From Thermorudis peleae (GTDB taxonomy: Bacteria; Chloroflexota; Chloroflexia; Thermomicrobiales; Thermomicrobiaceae), in the NCBI RefSeq assembly GCF_000744775.1, contig NZ_JQMP01000001.1, positions 124,001 to 188,000 on the forward strand: a stretch of 64,000 nucleotides of DNA, written 5' to 3'. The notes beneath the pieces are model-generated. The model worked only from the letters and a program-made list of their open reading frames with translations, had not been told where the DNA came from and did no database searches. Positions 16,268 through 27,031 of the stretch are shown here, in pieces. How positions within the stretch are numbered: the stretch's first letter is position 1; each line of letters begins with the position of its first letter. A program made the position numbers and the translations under genes.

Positions 16268-18934
16268 ATGACGCTCTCAGCCAGCGACGATGTGCTCTAT
16301 GCTGCCCTCAGGCGGGAAGTTGACCTGCTTGGACGGCTCCTCGGCAACGCAATTCGCCGCCTCTCCGGCGAAGCGCTCTTCCAGCTAGAAGAAGACGTGC
16401 GAGCCCTGGCCAAGCAGCTTCGTAGTCAGCCAGACGATCCCACTGCGCGAGAGGCCCTCATGGCGCGCGTTGCGAGCCTAACTCCCGAAGAAGCCGAAGG
16501 GTTAGTGCGCGCGTTCACCGCCTATTTCCACCTCGTCAATCTCGCCGAAGAACGTCACCGTGTTCGGGTCAACCGTGCTCGCGAGCGGCAAAGTACGCCT
16601 GAGGCGCCGCGCCCCGAGTCACTGCTCGCGCTGGTCGCCGCGCTCAAAGCTGCTGGTTGGTCAGCCGATGAAACGATTGCGCTGCTGACAAGCCTGCGCC
16701 TTGAGCTTACGTTGACTGCCCATCCTACGGAGACACGGCGCCGTACCTTGCGTCACCATCTTCAAGTCCTCAACGCGTTGCTTGATGCACTTGAGCGTGG
16801 CGAAGTGGTTGAGGAAGCGCTCCAGGCGCGCGTTGATCTCCTGTGGATGACGCGTGAGTTACGGGTGCGCGCGCCCACGGTTGCTGACGAAGTGCGCGGC
16901 GGCCTCAGCTACCTGCCGACGACCTTGTGGGATGCCTTACCGCGGGTAGTTGCTGGCCTCGAGCATGCGGTTGAAGCGATCTACGGTGTCCGCCCGCAGT
17001 TGCCCAGTCCGATCCGTTTTCGGAGTTGGATTGGCGGTGACCGCGATGGTAACCCTCATGTCACTCCAGATGTCACAGCATGGGCACAGGACTATGCGCA
17101 GGCCGAAGCAGCACGGAATTATGTAGTCGCGCTCGATGCGCTTATCCGTGATCTCTCCCTGGCTGCTGAACGTTTGCCTGAAGGTGTCCAAGCTGGAGAC
17201 GAGGCTGACCCAGAGGTGGCCGAGCGCTTTCCTGGTGAACCGTTCCGCCGACGTCTCGAGCCGCTACGCCGTCAGCTTCAGCAGTTACTTGCCCATCCTG
17301 GGGCATCAAGCATAGACCCCGCGCACGTCGTGCGGATTCTAGCTGAAACCGAGGCCAGCCTGATACAAGCTCGTCTTGAGCCGGTTGCACGGGTGCTTGT
17401 CACCCCGCTGCGTATCTGCGCTGAAACGTTCGGGCTTGCGTTTGTCCCACTTGATCTCCGTGAACATGTTACAGCGCATGCTGAAGCAGTGGCCGAGTTG
17501 TTGGCTGCCGGGGGCGTATGTTCAGACTATCTCTCGCTTTCTCTGCCGGCGCGTGCATCATTGCTAACCCGCGAGCTTGCTACGGCACGCCCGCTTGCCC
17601 CGGTCGGCTACCAGCCACGCACTCGCGCGCTGGCGGTGGCACTCGGCGCATTGCGTGCCTGGCGCGAGCGCGGAGCCTACATCATTAGCGGCTGTCGTGC
17701 GCCATCGGATGTCCTAGAGGTGTTCCTCCTCGCGCGAGAGGTTGGCCTCTATCGTCCTGGCGATGGCTTGCCCTTCGATGTTGTCCCGCTCTTCGAGACA
17801 GCGGCCGATCTTGCGGCTGCGCCTGAAACACTGCGGCAGCTCCTCGCGCTGCCACTCTTCCTCACCCACGTCCACAAGCGTGGCGGCCTCGAGATCATGA
17901 TCGGCTACTCTGATTCCAATAAAGATGTCGGCTACTTGGCAGCAAATTGGGCCCTCTACCAAGCACAAGAAGCCCTCAGCGCCGTTGCTCGTGAGTTTCG
18001 GGTGCCGGTTCGGTTCTTCCATGGCCGCGGCACGTCAACGGCTCGTGGCGGGGGTGGTACGGCTGGGCGTGCAATTGCGAGCTTGCCGCCAGGGACCGTC
18101 GGCTGTCAGTTGCGCTTAACTGAGCAAGGTGAGGCGCTGGCTGATCGGTACAGTCATCCAGAACTGGCCTTGCGCAACCTCGAGCAACTGGTCTACCATC
18201 TCGGTCTCGCTGCTGCACGTGATCATCGAGGAGCGGGTCTGCCAGTTCCAGACGTATGGCGACAGGCATTAGCGGAAGCAGCGGCGCGTTCGGAGGAAGC
18301 TTATCGGCAACTCGTTGATGCACCTGGCTTCCTCGACTTCTTCCTAGCCTTGACACCGCTGCGTGAGATCGGCGCGCTCAAGATTGCTTCCCGCCCGATT
18401 GCCCGCAGCACCATGATCCGCAATATCCGTGAACTACGGGCAATTCCATGGGTGATGGCGTGGACGCAGGTGCGGCTACTCTTGCCAGGTTGGTATGGCC
18501 TTGCTGAGGGCTTACGAGCAATCCCGCCAGCGCTCCGGCGGGAGATGGCGCAATCGTGGCCGTTCTTTGCCACCGTGCTCGACGGTGCAGCGCTGGCTCT
18601 CGCCAAGGCTGACCTCGGCGTTGCGCGCACCTACTTGCGGCTTGTCCCGGCCGATCTTGCTGAGCGTTTCTTCCCGATAATTGCACAGGCGTTTACAGAG
18701 ACCTGTTCCTTGCTCGAAGAGACGCGTGGTGCTCCACTCCTTGCTCACCATCCTGTTCTTGCGCGGCAAATCAACCTGCGCAATCCGTACGTCGACCCAC
18801 TGAGCGCTATCCAGGTGGCACTGCTTGCGCGCTATCGCACGCTTCCACCTGACGCACCTGAGCGTGCGGCGCTCGAACGGCCTCTGTTACTCTCGATTCT
18901 CGGGATTGCTGCGGGGCTGCGCAACGCTGGCTAA
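16268..18934 (+). CDS. ppc: Phosphoenolpyruvate carboxylase
   Basis: An 888-residue enzyme that carboxylates PEP to oxaloacetate, an anaplerotic reaction. It has the catalytic-His motif '[13 protein letters not shown]' at about residues 146-158, '[16 protein letters not shown]' at about 545 and '[15 protein letters not shown]' at about 581-595. The ATG at 16268 follows a GAGGGAGGC site; a TTG six bases earlier is less well spaced. The C-terminus ends 'AAGLRNAG', where most PEPCs end RNTG or QNTG; the Thr-to-Ala change is unusual because this tail lines the active site. The end overlaps the convergent gene by four bases. Confidence 0.96.
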   Translation: MTLSASDDVLYAALRREVDLLGRLLGNAIRRLSGEALFQLEEDVRALAKQLRSQPDDPTAREALMARVASLTPEEAEGLVRAFTAYFHLVNLAEERHRVRVNRARERQSTPEAPRPESLLALVAALKAAGWSADETIALLTSLRLELTLTAHPTETRRRTLRHHLQVLNALLDALERGEVVEEALQARVDLLWMTRELRVRAPTVADEVRGGLSYLPTTLWDALPRVVAGLEHAVEAIYGVRPQLPSPIRFRSWIGGDRDGNPHVTPDVTAWAQDYAQAEAARNYVVALDALIRDLSLAAERLPEGVQAGDEADPEVAERFPGEPFRRRLEPLRRQLQQLLAHPGASSIDPAHVVRILAETEASLIQARLEPVARVLVTPLRICAETFGLAFVPLDLREHVTAHAEAVAELLAAGGVCSDYLSLSLPARASLLTRELATARPLAPVGYQPRTRALAVALGALRAWRERGAYIISGCRAPSDVLEVFLLAREVGLYRPGDGLPFDVVPLFETAADLAAAPETLRQLLALPLFLTHVHKRGGLEIMIGYSDSNKDVGYLAANWALYQAQEALSAVAREFRVPVRFFHGRGTSTARGGGGTAGRAIASLPPGTVGCQLRLTEQGEALADRYSHPELALRNLEQLVYHLGLAAARDHRGAGLPVPDVWRQALAEAAARSEEAYRQLVDAPGFLDFFLALTPLREIGALKIASRPIARSTMIRNIRELRAIPWVMAWTQVRLLLPGWYGLAEGLRAIPPALRREMAQSWPFFATVLDGAALALAKADLGVARTYLRLVPADLAERFFPIIAQAFTETCSLLEETRGAPLLAHHPVLARQINLRNPYVDPLSAIQVALLARYRTLPPDAPERAALERPLLLSILGIAAGLRNAG

Positions 18935-20424
18935 CTGGTCGATGGGCATGGCATTGCGGGGTCGTGAGCATAGACCAGCCACTCGCCCCATGTTGTGCGA
19001 AGCGTGAAACCTGGGGGTGGCGTGATGGCATAGCGCGCGCTCACACGATCCCCAGGAGCTGGCATACGGGAAACGAGAACAATGTGAACTCGCCCACAGG
19101 GCTGAGCAAGCACTTGGTCGAAGCCCTGATCGGCGGGGAGGAGGAACGGCTGCGCTGTCCCTGCTTGCGCGACGAGACGATACGCGCTACGGTCGTCGGC
19201 GAGGATATGGTGTGGCGGCATGGTATCGACAAGGGACCGAGCAAATTGGCGCTCTGCTTGGGCTGTTGGGGGTTGCTGCCAGTGAACGAGTGCTTGAATC
19301 CATGCACGAAGTTCTGTTGCTGGTGGTGAGACAAGCGTATTGACGAGAATCTGCAGGACGACGAGGGCAACGAGCACTGGTCCCCAGCGGCGTGAAATAC
19401 GCCGAGAAATCCCTGCAACAGCGATCACGGTCAATGTCGCAATGGTAAGGGCTGTGCCAAAGGGGAATCCGAGCACCCGGATAAGCCAGATCACGGGGAT
19501 GAGCGTGCCCAGTCCGATCGCTCCCCGTGGCTGGTATCGTAAGACCAGGAGAAAAATGCCAAGGAAAAGCGGAGCGTGCGGCAATTCATGGACCATCTGT
19601 TGCGTCACATCCCATGCCCGCACACTGAGCTCAGCGAGTGAATGCGGCAGCGTCACGGGAGCAGTGGGGTCAGTGAGGTAATCGAGCCAGTGGCCGGTGA
19701 ACGTCCATGACGTGTAGCCCCAGCTGAAAGCAGCCCACAGTGCTGGGAACAGAATCACGAGTGCTTGAGCAACGCGAGCTTCGACGCGCTGATCTTCTGG
19801 CGGGGAAAAGAGCGGCGTAAGGAATGCCAGGGCGAGTGCGGCGATCAGTGCGGAGAAGCCAGCGAAGAACGCTAGGCCCAAGATGAGGCCAGCAGTAAAG
19901 CCACTCCAGGTATGGCGCAAGCGGATGAAGTTCAAGTAGTAAAACCAGGACACCAGGAAGAGATGGAGCTGCAGCATGTCGCTAATCTGTTGACTTGCCA
20001 GAAAGAGTAGCGAGGGCGTGGCGATGGTACCTGCTAAAAGCAGACTGCGGGTGATGGGGTCAAGTGTAGTACGCTGAAGGCCGTACCATAGCAGCCAGGC
20101 AGTTGCTCCAGCGGCTAAGCCGCCGATAACAGCGAGCGCCCACGGCGACGGCAGGATCACTGCCAGTAAAAAGGGAAGTGGCGGATAGAGAAATCCGATT
20201 GATTCCAATCGGCCAGTGTCGTGGGCCAGGAAGGCCTTGTCAAGGATATGCGCGTGTTGGTTACTCAACAACCCGAGGCTCGCGCTCGCCAGTCCCAGTG
20301 CAATGACTGGTATTCCGAATCCGATAGCTCGGAGCAGGTGTTCATACCATCGGCGATCGACGAGACGCAGGGCATCAGGTTGCCTTTGACTCGGCAGCGG
20401 AGGTGACGAGGCGACTGACACCAT
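18931..20424 (-). CDS. Multi-pass membrane protein, possible GT-C type glycosyltransferase
   Basis: A 497-residue protein with roughly ten hydrophobic helices and a C-terminal soluble domain of about 130 residues ('[20 protein letters not shown]', '[11 protein letters not shown]'-like end). The arrangement resembles polyprenol-phosphate-sugar-dependent GT-C transferases, but the usual acidic motif in the first loop is only hinted at ('[19 protein letters not shown]'). It is probably cotranscribed with the MshEN-GT2 gene, which it overlaps by 50 bases. A role in exopolysaccharide or glycolipid assembly is inferred from that neighbour only. Confidence 0.65.
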   Translation of the reverse strand: MVSVASSPPLPSQRQPDALRLVDRRWYEHLLRAIGFGIPVIALGLASASLGLLSNQHAHILDKAFLAHDTGRLESIGFLYPPLPFLLAVILPSPWALAVIGGLAAGATAWLLWYGLQRTTLDPITRSLLLAGTIATPSLLFLASQQISDMLQLHLFLVSWFYYLNFIRLRHTWSGFTAGLILGLAFFAGFSALIAALALAFLTPLFSPPEDQRVEARVAQALVILFPALWAAFSWGYTSWTFTGHWLDYLTDPTAPVTLPHSLAELSVRAWDVTQQMVHELPHAPLFLGIFLLVLRYQPRGAIGLGTLIPVIWLIRVLGFPFGTALTIATLTVIAVAGISRRISRRWGPVLVALVVLQILVNTLVSPPATELRAWIQALVHWQQPPTAQAERQFARSLVDTMPPHHILADDRSAYRLVAQAGTAQPFLLPADQGFDQVLAQPCGRVHIVLVSRMPAPGDRVSARYAITPPPGFTLRTTWGEWLVYAHDPAMPCPSTS

Positions 20425-22459
20425 GTTCCGTCTTCTCCCAATAGAACGGCCGCCAAATGAGTTGCCAGAGCGCCTTATAGGCAGCGATCGAGTGGAGAAT
20501 CCAATAGAGCGGGTTCAGTAGCGCGAAAGGAATCAAGCGGTACCGCCGGCGTTTGAAGACCGCAAGCATGCTGAGGTAGATCATCAGCCCGTTGCCGATG
20601 AGCAAGTCAAAGAGGCTAACGTAGAGCACCGGCGGTGGGAAGAGCTGATCGATACCGTGCGCTCGAAACATGAGCCAGCCAACATAGAGGAGCCACATGA
20701 CTGGATTGGCCAGGAACGTGAGTGGGGTGCCAGCAACTAAGAAAAGGAAACCGAGCAACGTGCGCCAGCCGGCATGTCGCAGCAGACGAAGCGGGTGCCG
20801 TAAGTGGACGAGCGCTGTCTGCATGTACCCCTTGACCCAGCGAGATCGCTGTCGAACCCATCCGCGATAGCGACTCACGGCTTCCTCATATGTCGTGCTT
20901 GGAATAACTCCGACACGGTAGCCGCGAGCAGCAGCCCGGAGACCAAGGTCGGCATCCTCAGTAACATTAAAAGGATCCCAGCCGCCAAGTTCGCGGAGTC
21001 GATCTGTGCGGAAGTGGTTGCTTGTTCCCCCAAGGGGGATCGGAAGGCGTAGGTGGTCGAGTCCAGGCAACATGTAGTCGAACCAGTAAGCGTATTCTAG
21101 TGCAAACATCCGGGTTAAGAGATTCTCTTCTGCATTGAAGTACTGGAGCGCCGCTTGAACACAGACGAGATCGTCGCCACCCTTGCGGAATGCGACGACG
21201 GCTTTCTTGAGTTGGTCAGGCTCTGGACGATCTTCAGCGTCATAGATGACAAGGTAGTCACCTCGGGCAAAGAAGAGCCCGACGTTGCACGCTTTGGGTT
21301 TTGTCTTCGGCTGCCCGTTTGGCACGATCACGAAGGTGACCGTCTCAGGTGGGTGAGCGGCCTGTGCTGCTGCGATTGTTTCCGTATCGTCTTCTTCCAA
21401 GAGCAGCAGCACTTCGAGTTTGCTCGCCGGGTAATCGAGCTGAGCAAGATGCTCGATGAGCTGGGGGATCACGCGTGCTTCGCGGTAGACGGGGACGAGG
21501 ACGGTATACATCGGCAATTCATCATCGCGGAGTGCTGCCACCTCCTCTTCGCTGACCGCTTGTATGTGCTCAAATTCCGCGCCAGCCATCGCCACAGCAA
21601 AGCGGAAGAGGACGTTTGCCATAAAGCACACATTGATAACGGCTGAGAGGAGGATAAGCGTTGGAACCGTTGCCCACCAGAGCCCGATACCAAAGACAAC
21701 GAGGCAGAGCACGCTGGCGAGTTTCTGCCACGTGGTCAGGACGCGGTGGGCACTTTCGTCTGGGCTTCGCTGGAGCAGAGTTGAAGTAGCGTGGTCGAGC
21801 AGGAAAGCACGGAATACCGTTCGGACAGCGTACGCAATGTCCCAGTCAGTCGTTGCGAGGGGGACGACCTCGACTGTCCCAAGATGCTCGTGGATGAACT
21901 GAACGAGTTCAGGAGAAGGCCGCTCAGCCGTTGCAACGAGCACGCGGTTGTCCTCGCGCCGGACGGGGAAGCAGCCGCGTGCGAGCAGGACATCGGGGGG
22001 AAACTGTCGAGCCAATGCTTCATCCACAGGCTCTTTGACCAGATCAATGAACGGGCATCCCCATTGCTCTGCCAGGACTTGGTAAAGTTGTTGGCGCTTG
22101 ACAACACCGAGTGCAATCAGAATGCGTCCAAGGCGGTCGCCTGTCCGTTGCTGAATGGCGAGCGCGTGCTCGAGTTGTTCAGCCGTGATGAGCCCACAGG
22201 CGACAAGCGCTTCACCGAGGCGCTGCGAAGGCTCTGTCCCGGCAGTAGGCGGCGATGGTGGGCTGGGAGGCGATGATGAACTAGCTGGTGGCGACGACGT
22301 GGTGTGCTGCACCGTTGCCTGCGCGTGCATCGCGTGCCTCCACCATGCAGCGGACATCGTTCCTTCCCGGGTAGACTGATCAACTGCCCGCTGTTCAGCC
22401 AACCACGTGAGGCGCTCAAGCCACTCTCGATCTTCTTCCGGTACGGTTGTCCACCGCAT
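20375..22459 (-). CDS. Glycosyltransferase family 2 with N-terminal MshEN/GSPII_E_N domain
   Basis: About 694 residues. A disordered Pro/Ser/Thr linker is followed at about 75-200 by an MshEN-type domain ('LGEALVACGLITAEQLEHAL', 'LGRILIALGVVKRQQLYQVL'), the module that begins GspE/PilB ATPases and can bind c-di-GMP. Then come two helices, a GT2 catalytic domain with 'VLVPVYREARVIPQLIEHL', the DxD-like 'YDAEDRPEPDQL', 'VTEDADLGLRAAARG' and QxxRW ('RQRSRWVKGY'), and C-terminal helices. This is the layout of a processive membrane synthase. The ATG at 22459 follows a GAGGGG site; a longer frame is possible. Confidence 0.9.
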   Translation of the reverse strand: MRWTTVPEEDREWLERLTWLAEQRAVDQSTREGTMSAAWWRHAMHAQATVQHTTSSPPASSSSPPSPPSPPTAGTEPSQRLGEALVACGLITAEQLEHALAIQQRTGDRLGRILIALGVVKRQQLYQVLAEQWGCPFIDLVKEPVDEALARQFPPDVLLARGCFPVRREDNRVLVATAERPSPELVQFIHEHLGTVEVVPLATTDWDIAYAVRTVFRAFLLDHATSTLLQRSPDESAHRVLTTWQKLASVLCLVVFGIGLWWATVPTLILLSAVINVCFMANVLFRFAVAMAGAEFEHIQAVSEEEVAALRDDELPMYTVLVPVYREARVIPQLIEHLAQLDYPASKLEVLLLLEEDDTETIAAAQAAHPPETVTFVIVPNGQPKTKPKACNVGLFFARGDYLVIYDAEDRPEPDQLKKAVVAFRKGGDDLVCVQAALQYFNAEENLLTRMFALEYAYWFDYMLPGLDHLRLPIPLGGTSNHFRTDRLRELGGWDPFNVTEDADLGLRAAARGYRVGVIPSTTYEEAVSRYRGWVRQRSRWVKGYMQTALVHLRHPLRLLRHAGWRTLLGFLFLVAGTPLTFLANPVMWLLYVGWLMFRAHGIDQLFPPPVLYVSLFDLLIGNGLMIYLSMLAVFKRRRYRLIPFALLNPLYWILHSIAAYKALWQLIWRPFYWEKTEHGVSRLVTSAAESKAT

Positions 22460-22567
22460 CTGGCACCCCTCAGCGGAGTACGCGTTAGCATGAGGGATAC
22501 CAGGGCCAGATCTACCAGACAACTGATTTGGCCAACCCTTTCGGGGGAATCGTCCAGTACATTGTTC

Positions 22568-23830
22568 TTAGGACGTAAGGGAGATCTGGTCTAAAGCAAA
22601 CAGTAGCTTGACGGCTTCTGATAGGGTTGGATCGTCGCTGTGTGCGCGTAAGGCCGCGATGGGCCGATGGAGCAGCTTGTGGACAAGCCCTTGGCTAAGA
22701 CCAAGCACGACGTCGCGATCACGCTCACTGAGATGCTGAAGCTTGCGGAGCGCTTTCTGAACCTCCGCGTCGCGTACTTGCTCAGCCCATGCGCAGAGGG
22801 CAGCGATCTGGGCGGAAACAGCCCGTGTGCGCTCCCATTCCTGGAATGCCGCAACGGCTTCTTCCACGAACGCTTCAACTTGGGGGATTGCTGCAACGCG
22901 TGCCGCGAGCCCTTCGTGACAGACGCTGTGCAGGGCATCGAGATCAGCGAGATAAACGTGAGGGAGCAGCGCAATTGCTGGTTCAACGTTACGCGGCAGT
23001 GCAAGGTCAATGATAACGAGCGGATGGTCGTGACGCTGCGCAAGAATCGGAGCAAGATCTGCTGCAGTGATAACTGGCGTGGATGCACCAGTGGCGACAA
23101 ACAGGACGTCGGCATCAATGAGAGGCTGCAGCAGGGCTTCCCACGGCACGACAACGGCGCCGACTGCGGAGGCGACGGCTTCGGCGCGAGCCCGTGTGCG
23201 GTTGGCAATGCCGAGCCAGGCGGGATGATAGGAACGGACAATGTGCGCGACCAGCCGACCAGTACTGCCAGCCCCAAGGATGAATACACGGCGGCCTGAG
23301 AGCCCGCCGAGACGCTTGGCGGCAAGCTGAACAGCGGCGTGGGCGACGGAACCTGGGCCACGGCTAATCGCGGTTTCCGCGCGTGCCCGCTTGCCGGCGG
23401 TGATCGCAAGGGTGAAAAGCCGGTCGAGCACCGGCCCAAGTGTTCCTGCGGCGCGAGCAGCCTCTTGTGCCTGGCGCACTTGGCCGAGGATTTCCGGCTC
23501 GCCAAGAACTTGTGATTCGAGCCCTGCAGCGACCCGGCAGAGATGACGAGCAGCTGCTTCGCCGCTCGCGACACGCGCAATCTGCGGAATCAGAAGAGTG
23601 TTTACGCCGGTGATGTTGGCAAGGACAGTATGAACAGTAGCGACATCAGGACCAGGTGGAGCAAGCCAGTAGAGTTCTAGGCGGTTACAGGTTGCCAAGA
23701 TGGCACTTTCGCCGCCGTTGCCAGCAAGCGTCGCTGTGAGTGTTGCCTGTTGCTCGGGCGTGAGCGCCAGGGACTCTCGTTGGACGAGCGGTGCGGTTCG
23801 ATGGCTAATTGTCAGGCACCAAACCGCCAT
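22568..23830 (-). CDS. hemA: Glutamyl-tRNA reductase
   Basis: A 420-residue enzyme that reduces glutamyl-tRNA to glutamate-1-semialdehyde with NADPH, the first committed step of the C5 haem pathway. Motifs are 'ISHRTAPLVQRESLAL', the catalytic-Cys region 'ILATCNRLELYWLA', 'GLESQVLGEPEILGQV' and the nucleotide-binding 'VFILGAGSTGRLVAHIV'. The ATG at 23830 (MAVWCLT) follows an AAGGGG site inside the end of hemL. It is the last gene of the hemC-D-B-L-A operon; its product is the substrate of HemL encoded just upstream. Confidence 0.95.
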   Translation of the reverse strand: MAVWCLTISHRTAPLVQRESLALTPEQQATLTATLAGNGGESAILATCNRLELYWLAPPGPDVATVHTVLANITGVNTLLIPQIARVASGEAAARHLCRVAAGLESQVLGEPEILGQVRQAQEAARAAGTLGPVLDRLFTLAITAGKRARAETAISRGPGSVAHAAVQLAAKRLGGLSGRRVFILGAGSTGRLVAHIVRSYHPAWLGIANRTRARAEAVASAVGAVVVPWEALLQPLIDADVLFVATGASTPVITAADLAPILAQRHDHPLVIIDLALPRNVEPAIALLPHVYLADLDALHSVCHEGLAARVAAIPQVEAFVEEAVAAFQEWERTRAVSAQIAALCAWAEQVRDAEVQKALRKLQHLSERDRDVVLGLSQGLVHKLLHRPIAALRAHSDDPTLSEAVKLLFALDQISLTS

Positions 23831-23841
23831 GATCATCCCCT

Positions 23842-25134
23842 TCATGCCATACAAGCGCGAAATGCTGCTCCAGCAGCCTCGATTGTCCGTTCGATATCAG
23901 CCTCGGTGTGAGCGAGCGAGACGAACCATGCTTCGAATTGCGAGGGTGGCAGCATAATGCCAGACTCGAGCATGATCCGGTGGAACCGAGCGAAGGCCGC
24001 TGTGTCACTTCGTTTCGCACTCGCCTCGTCGACAACCGGCCCAGGGGTAAAGAACACGGTCAGCATTGAGCCTATCTGGTTCACTGTAATTGGCAGGCTC
24101 GCAGCGGCTGCGGCAGCGCGGAGCCCTTCAGCTAATCTCTGGCTCAGCGTGTCGAGTCGTTCGTAAAGACCGGGCTCCTGGAGGAGGCGGAGTGTTGCTA
24201 GCCCAGCTGCCATTGCAAGCGGATTGCCGGAGAGCGTCCCAGCTTGATAGACCGGCCCGCTTGGTGCCACCAGGCTCATCAGGTCACGTCGGCCACCATA
24301 TGCGCCGACTGGAAGCCCACCGCCGACGATCTTTCCGAGGCATGTGAGGTCAGGCATAATGCCATAGCGTTCCTGGGCACCGCCAGGGGCCAGCCGAAAA
24401 CCGGTGATCACTTCATCGAAGATCAAGAGCGCACCATGCTGAGCGGTAAGCTCGCGCAGCCCCTCAAGAAACCCGGGCTCGGGCGGCACAACACCTATGT
24501 TGCCAGCGACAGGCTCGACGATAACCGCCGCGATCTGCTCGCCGACTTCAGCGAATACCTGCCTGACGGGGTCGAGTAGGTTATACGGGAGGGAGATGGT
24601 GTCGGCGACGACGGCCGATGGGACGCCTGGTGTGCCAGGCAGACCAAGTGTCAACACGCCTGAACCGGCGGTGGCAAGGAGTGCATCAGCATGGCCGTGG
24701 TAGCAGCCGCTAAACTTGACGATCTTGGAGCGACCGGTCGCAGCGCGGGCGAGGCGAATGGCGCTCATGGTCGCCTCGGTACCTGAGTTGACGAAGCGCA
24801 CTTGCTCGATAGAAGGCACAAGCGAGCAGACAAGCTCTGCCAGTTCAACTTCAGCAGGCGTCGGAGCACCGAAGCTGGTGCCATGGGCAGCGGCCGAGCA
24901 CACTGCGTCAACAACTGCTGGGTGAGCGTGCCCCGCGATGAGTGCACCCCACGAGCAGATGTAATCGAGATAGTGATTGCCATCAGCGTCTTCGAGGATC
25001 GCACCTTGTCCGCGGACAATGAACGGCGGGGTGCCACCAACTGCACGGAATGCTCGCACAGGGCTGTTGACACCACCCGGGAGAACCTGCTGGGCCCGCT
25101 CCCAGAGCTTCGTTGAACGAGTCAACGCCAGCAT
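23842..25134 (-). CDS. hemL: Glutamate-1-semialdehyde 2,1-aminomutase
   Basis: A 430-residue PLP enzyme of aminotransferase class III that isomerises glutamate-1-semialdehyde to 5-aminolevulinate. Motifs are '[18 protein letters not shown]', '[20 protein letters not shown]', 'IFDEVITGF' and the PLP-lysine segment '[19 protein letters not shown]'. Stop and next start are separated by 11 bases from hemA. The ATG at 25134 follows GGAGGCGGAGCG. Confidence 0.96.
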   Translation of the reverse strand: MLALTRSTKLWERAQQVLPGGVNSPVRAFRAVGGTPPFIVRGQGAILEDADGNHYLDYICSWGALIAGHAHPAVVDAVCSAAAHGTSFGAPTPAEVELAELVCSLVPSIEQVRFVNSGTEATMSAIRLARAATGRSKIVKFSGCYHGHADALLATAGSGVLTLGLPGTPGVPSAVVADTISLPYNLLDPVRQVFAEVGEQIAAVIVEPVAGNIGVVPPEPGFLEGLRELTAQHGALLIFDEVITGFRLAPGGAQERYGIMPDLTCLGKIVGGGLPVGAYGGRRDLMSLVAPSGPVYQAGTLSGNPLAMAAGLATLRLLQEPGLYERLDTLSQRLAEGLRAAAAAASLPITVNQIGSMLTVFFTPGPVVDEASAKRSDTAAFARFHRIMLESGIMLPPSQFEAWFVSLAHTEADIERTIEAAGAAFRACMA

Positions 25135-25154
25135 CGCTCCGCCTCCTTCCAGCC

Positions 25155-26213
25155 TTACACCGCAAGCGGGCGGGCGAGTGACGTTGTGCCAGTTTCCTCA
25201 CGGAGCCATCGGGCAACGTCCTTCGCGTGGTAGGTGATGATCATGCCAGCGCCGGCTCGCTTGATTCCAGTAAGCAACTCAAGAACAACGCGGCGTTCGT
25301 CGATCCAGCCGTTGCGTGCCGCAGCTTTGACCATTGCGTACTCACCGCTCACGTTGTAAGCCGCGATCGGTACATCAAAGCGTTGACGTGCTAGTGCGAC
25401 GATGTCGAGGTATGCCAGCGCGGGCTTGATAATGATGGCGTCGGCGCCCTCCTCAAGGTCAGCAGCAATCTCGCGAAGTGCTTCACGCTGGTTCCCGGGA
25501 TCCATCTGGTGGGAGCGCCGATCACCGAAGGCTGGCGCTGACTCTGCTGCGTCGCGGAAGGGACCGTAGAACGCTGAGGCAAACTTCGCGGCATAGGAGA
25601 GGATCGGCGTCTCAACAAAGCCAGCGGCATCAAGCGCCTGACGGATAGCCCAGACCCGCCCATCCATCATGTCAGACGGCGCAACCATATCCGCTCCAGC
25701 ACGCACATGAGAAACCGCTGTCTTGGCGAGGAGTTCGAGCGTGGGATCGTTGAGAATTTCTCCTGTTGGACTAACAATGCCGCAGTGGCCGTGGGACATG
25801 TACTCGCAGTTGCAGACATCGGTAATCACTACAAGTTCAGGCGCACATCGTTTCAGTTCGCGCACTGCTTGCTGGACAATGCCGTTCTCGTCATACGCGC
25901 CCGATGCTCGCTCGTCTTTGTGCTCCGGAATGCCGAACAGCAGGACAGCGCCGATACCAAGTGTCGCGAGTTCCTCTGCTTCGCTTGCAAGCTGGTCAAC
26001 GCTGAGCTGATAGACACCCGGCATAGACGGCACCTCGCGTCGGATGCCCACACCATACGTCACGAAGAGCGGATAAATGAGGTCGTCCAGCGAAAGCCGA
26101 GTCTCGCGGACAAGACGACGCAAGCCCTCGGTACGGCGCAATCGGCGGAAGCGCTGGAATGGCGTTCCGCTTCGTGTGCCAAGCCCTTGGCTATCGTCGA
26201 GCTGGAAACTCAT
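25155..26213 (-). CDS. hemB: Delta-aminolevulinic acid dehydratase (porphobilinogen synthase)
   Basis: A 352-residue enzyme that condenses two 5-aminolevulinate molecules to porphobilinogen. The zinc-type cysteine cluster is intact ('[18 protein letters not shown]'), as is the Schiff-base lysine segment '[12 protein letters not shown]' and 'ERGADAII'-like '[11 protein letters not shown]'. The zinc cysteines suggest a Zn-dependent rather than Mg-dependent form. The start overlaps the hemD stop by four bases (ATGA). Confidence 0.96.
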   Translation of the reverse strand: MSFQLDDSQGLGTRSGTPFQRFRRLRRTEGLRRLVRETRLSLDDLIYPLFVTYGVGIRREVPSMPGVYQLSVDQLASEAEELATLGIGAVLLFGIPEHKDERASGAYDENGIVQQAVRELKRCAPELVVITDVCNCEYMSHGHCGIVSPTGEILNDPTLELLAKTAVSHVRAGADMVAPSDMMDGRVWAIRQALDAAGFVETPILSYAAKFASAFYGPFRDAAESAPAFGDRRSHQMDPGNQREALREIAADLEEGADAIIIKPALAYLDIVALARQRFDVPIAAYNVSGEYAMVKAAARNGWIDERRVVLELLTGIKRAGAGMIITYHAKDVARWLREETGTTSLARPLAV

Positions 26214-27031
26214 CCCTGGCTCCTTTCTGTGACAGAGGCGGCGACAAGTGCCGCGAGCAGTCCTGGCACGGTATGCGTTTCGGCAACCACGGCTACTGGT
26301 AAGCCGTATCCACGCACAACATCGGCGGTAACTGGGCCGATACAGGCGAGGCGGACGCGCTGAAGCAGCCGAGGGGCGTCCGGCCCAAGACCTGCGATCA
26401 GGTTGTGGACCGTTGAGCCGCTGGTGAAGAGCACGGCATTGATGTCCCCACGACGGAGGAGCGTGAGAACGTGCGGTGGTGGCGGTGCCGGAACCGTGCG
26501 GTACGCGGCGACCACGTCAACTATCGCCCCAGCAGCACGCAAACGCTCCGGCAGAACCGGCCGGGCTTCTGCGGCCCGCAGGATCAGGACACGTTGGTCG
26601 CGAATACCTTGGGCAATGAGCGTATCAGCGACCGCTTCAGCAATGTAGCTCGATGGTACGAGCGCTGGATGGAGGCCAAGCTCTTCGAGTGCGTGAGCTG
26701 TGGCCGGGCCGATGACTGCAATCCTGGCTTGCGCAAGCGTTGTCACGGGCAAAGCTAGCGTGTGGAGTCGAGTGTGTACGTGGCGAACGCCATTGACGCT
26801 GGTAAAAACGACCCAGTCATATGTGCCGGCCGCCAACCGGCGCAGCGCGGCGTCAAGTGCTGCAATGTCGTCAGGTGGGGCAAAGGTAATAACTGGGCAA
26901 CGAATTGGCTCAGCGCCAAGCGCAGCAAGCATGGCGCATGTTTCTTCAGCCTGGTCCTCGGCGCGGGGGACGAGCACGCGCCAACCTGCAAGCGGGCGTG
27001 TTGACTCGTTGCTGAGGGCTTCAGGGTGCAT
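26210..27031 (-). CDS. hemD: Uroporphyrinogen-III synthase
   Basis: A 273-residue two-domain protein with the weakly conserved HemD pattern: '[26 protein letters not shown]', '[12 protein letters not shown]', '[10 protein letters not shown]', '[16 protein letters not shown]' and '[17 protein letters not shown]'. It inverts ring D and cyclises hydroxymethylbilane to uroporphyrinogen III. The ATG at 27031 follows GGAGG-CACGCC and overlaps the end of hemC by 11 bases; the longer frame is a hemC shadow. Confidence 0.92.
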   Translation of the reverse strand: MHPEALSNESTRPLAGWRVLVPRAEDQAEETCAMLAALGAEPIRCPVITFAPPDDIAALDAALRRLAAGTYDWVVFTSVNGVRHVHTRLHTLALPVTTLAQARIAVIGPATAHALEELGLHPALVPSSYIAEAVADTLIAQGIRDQRVLILRAAEARPVLPERLRAAGAIVDVVAAYRTVPAPPPPHVLTLLRRGDINAVLFTSGSTVHNLIAGLGPDAPRLLQRVRLACIGPVTADVVRGYGLPVAVVAETHTVPGLLAALVAASVTERSQG

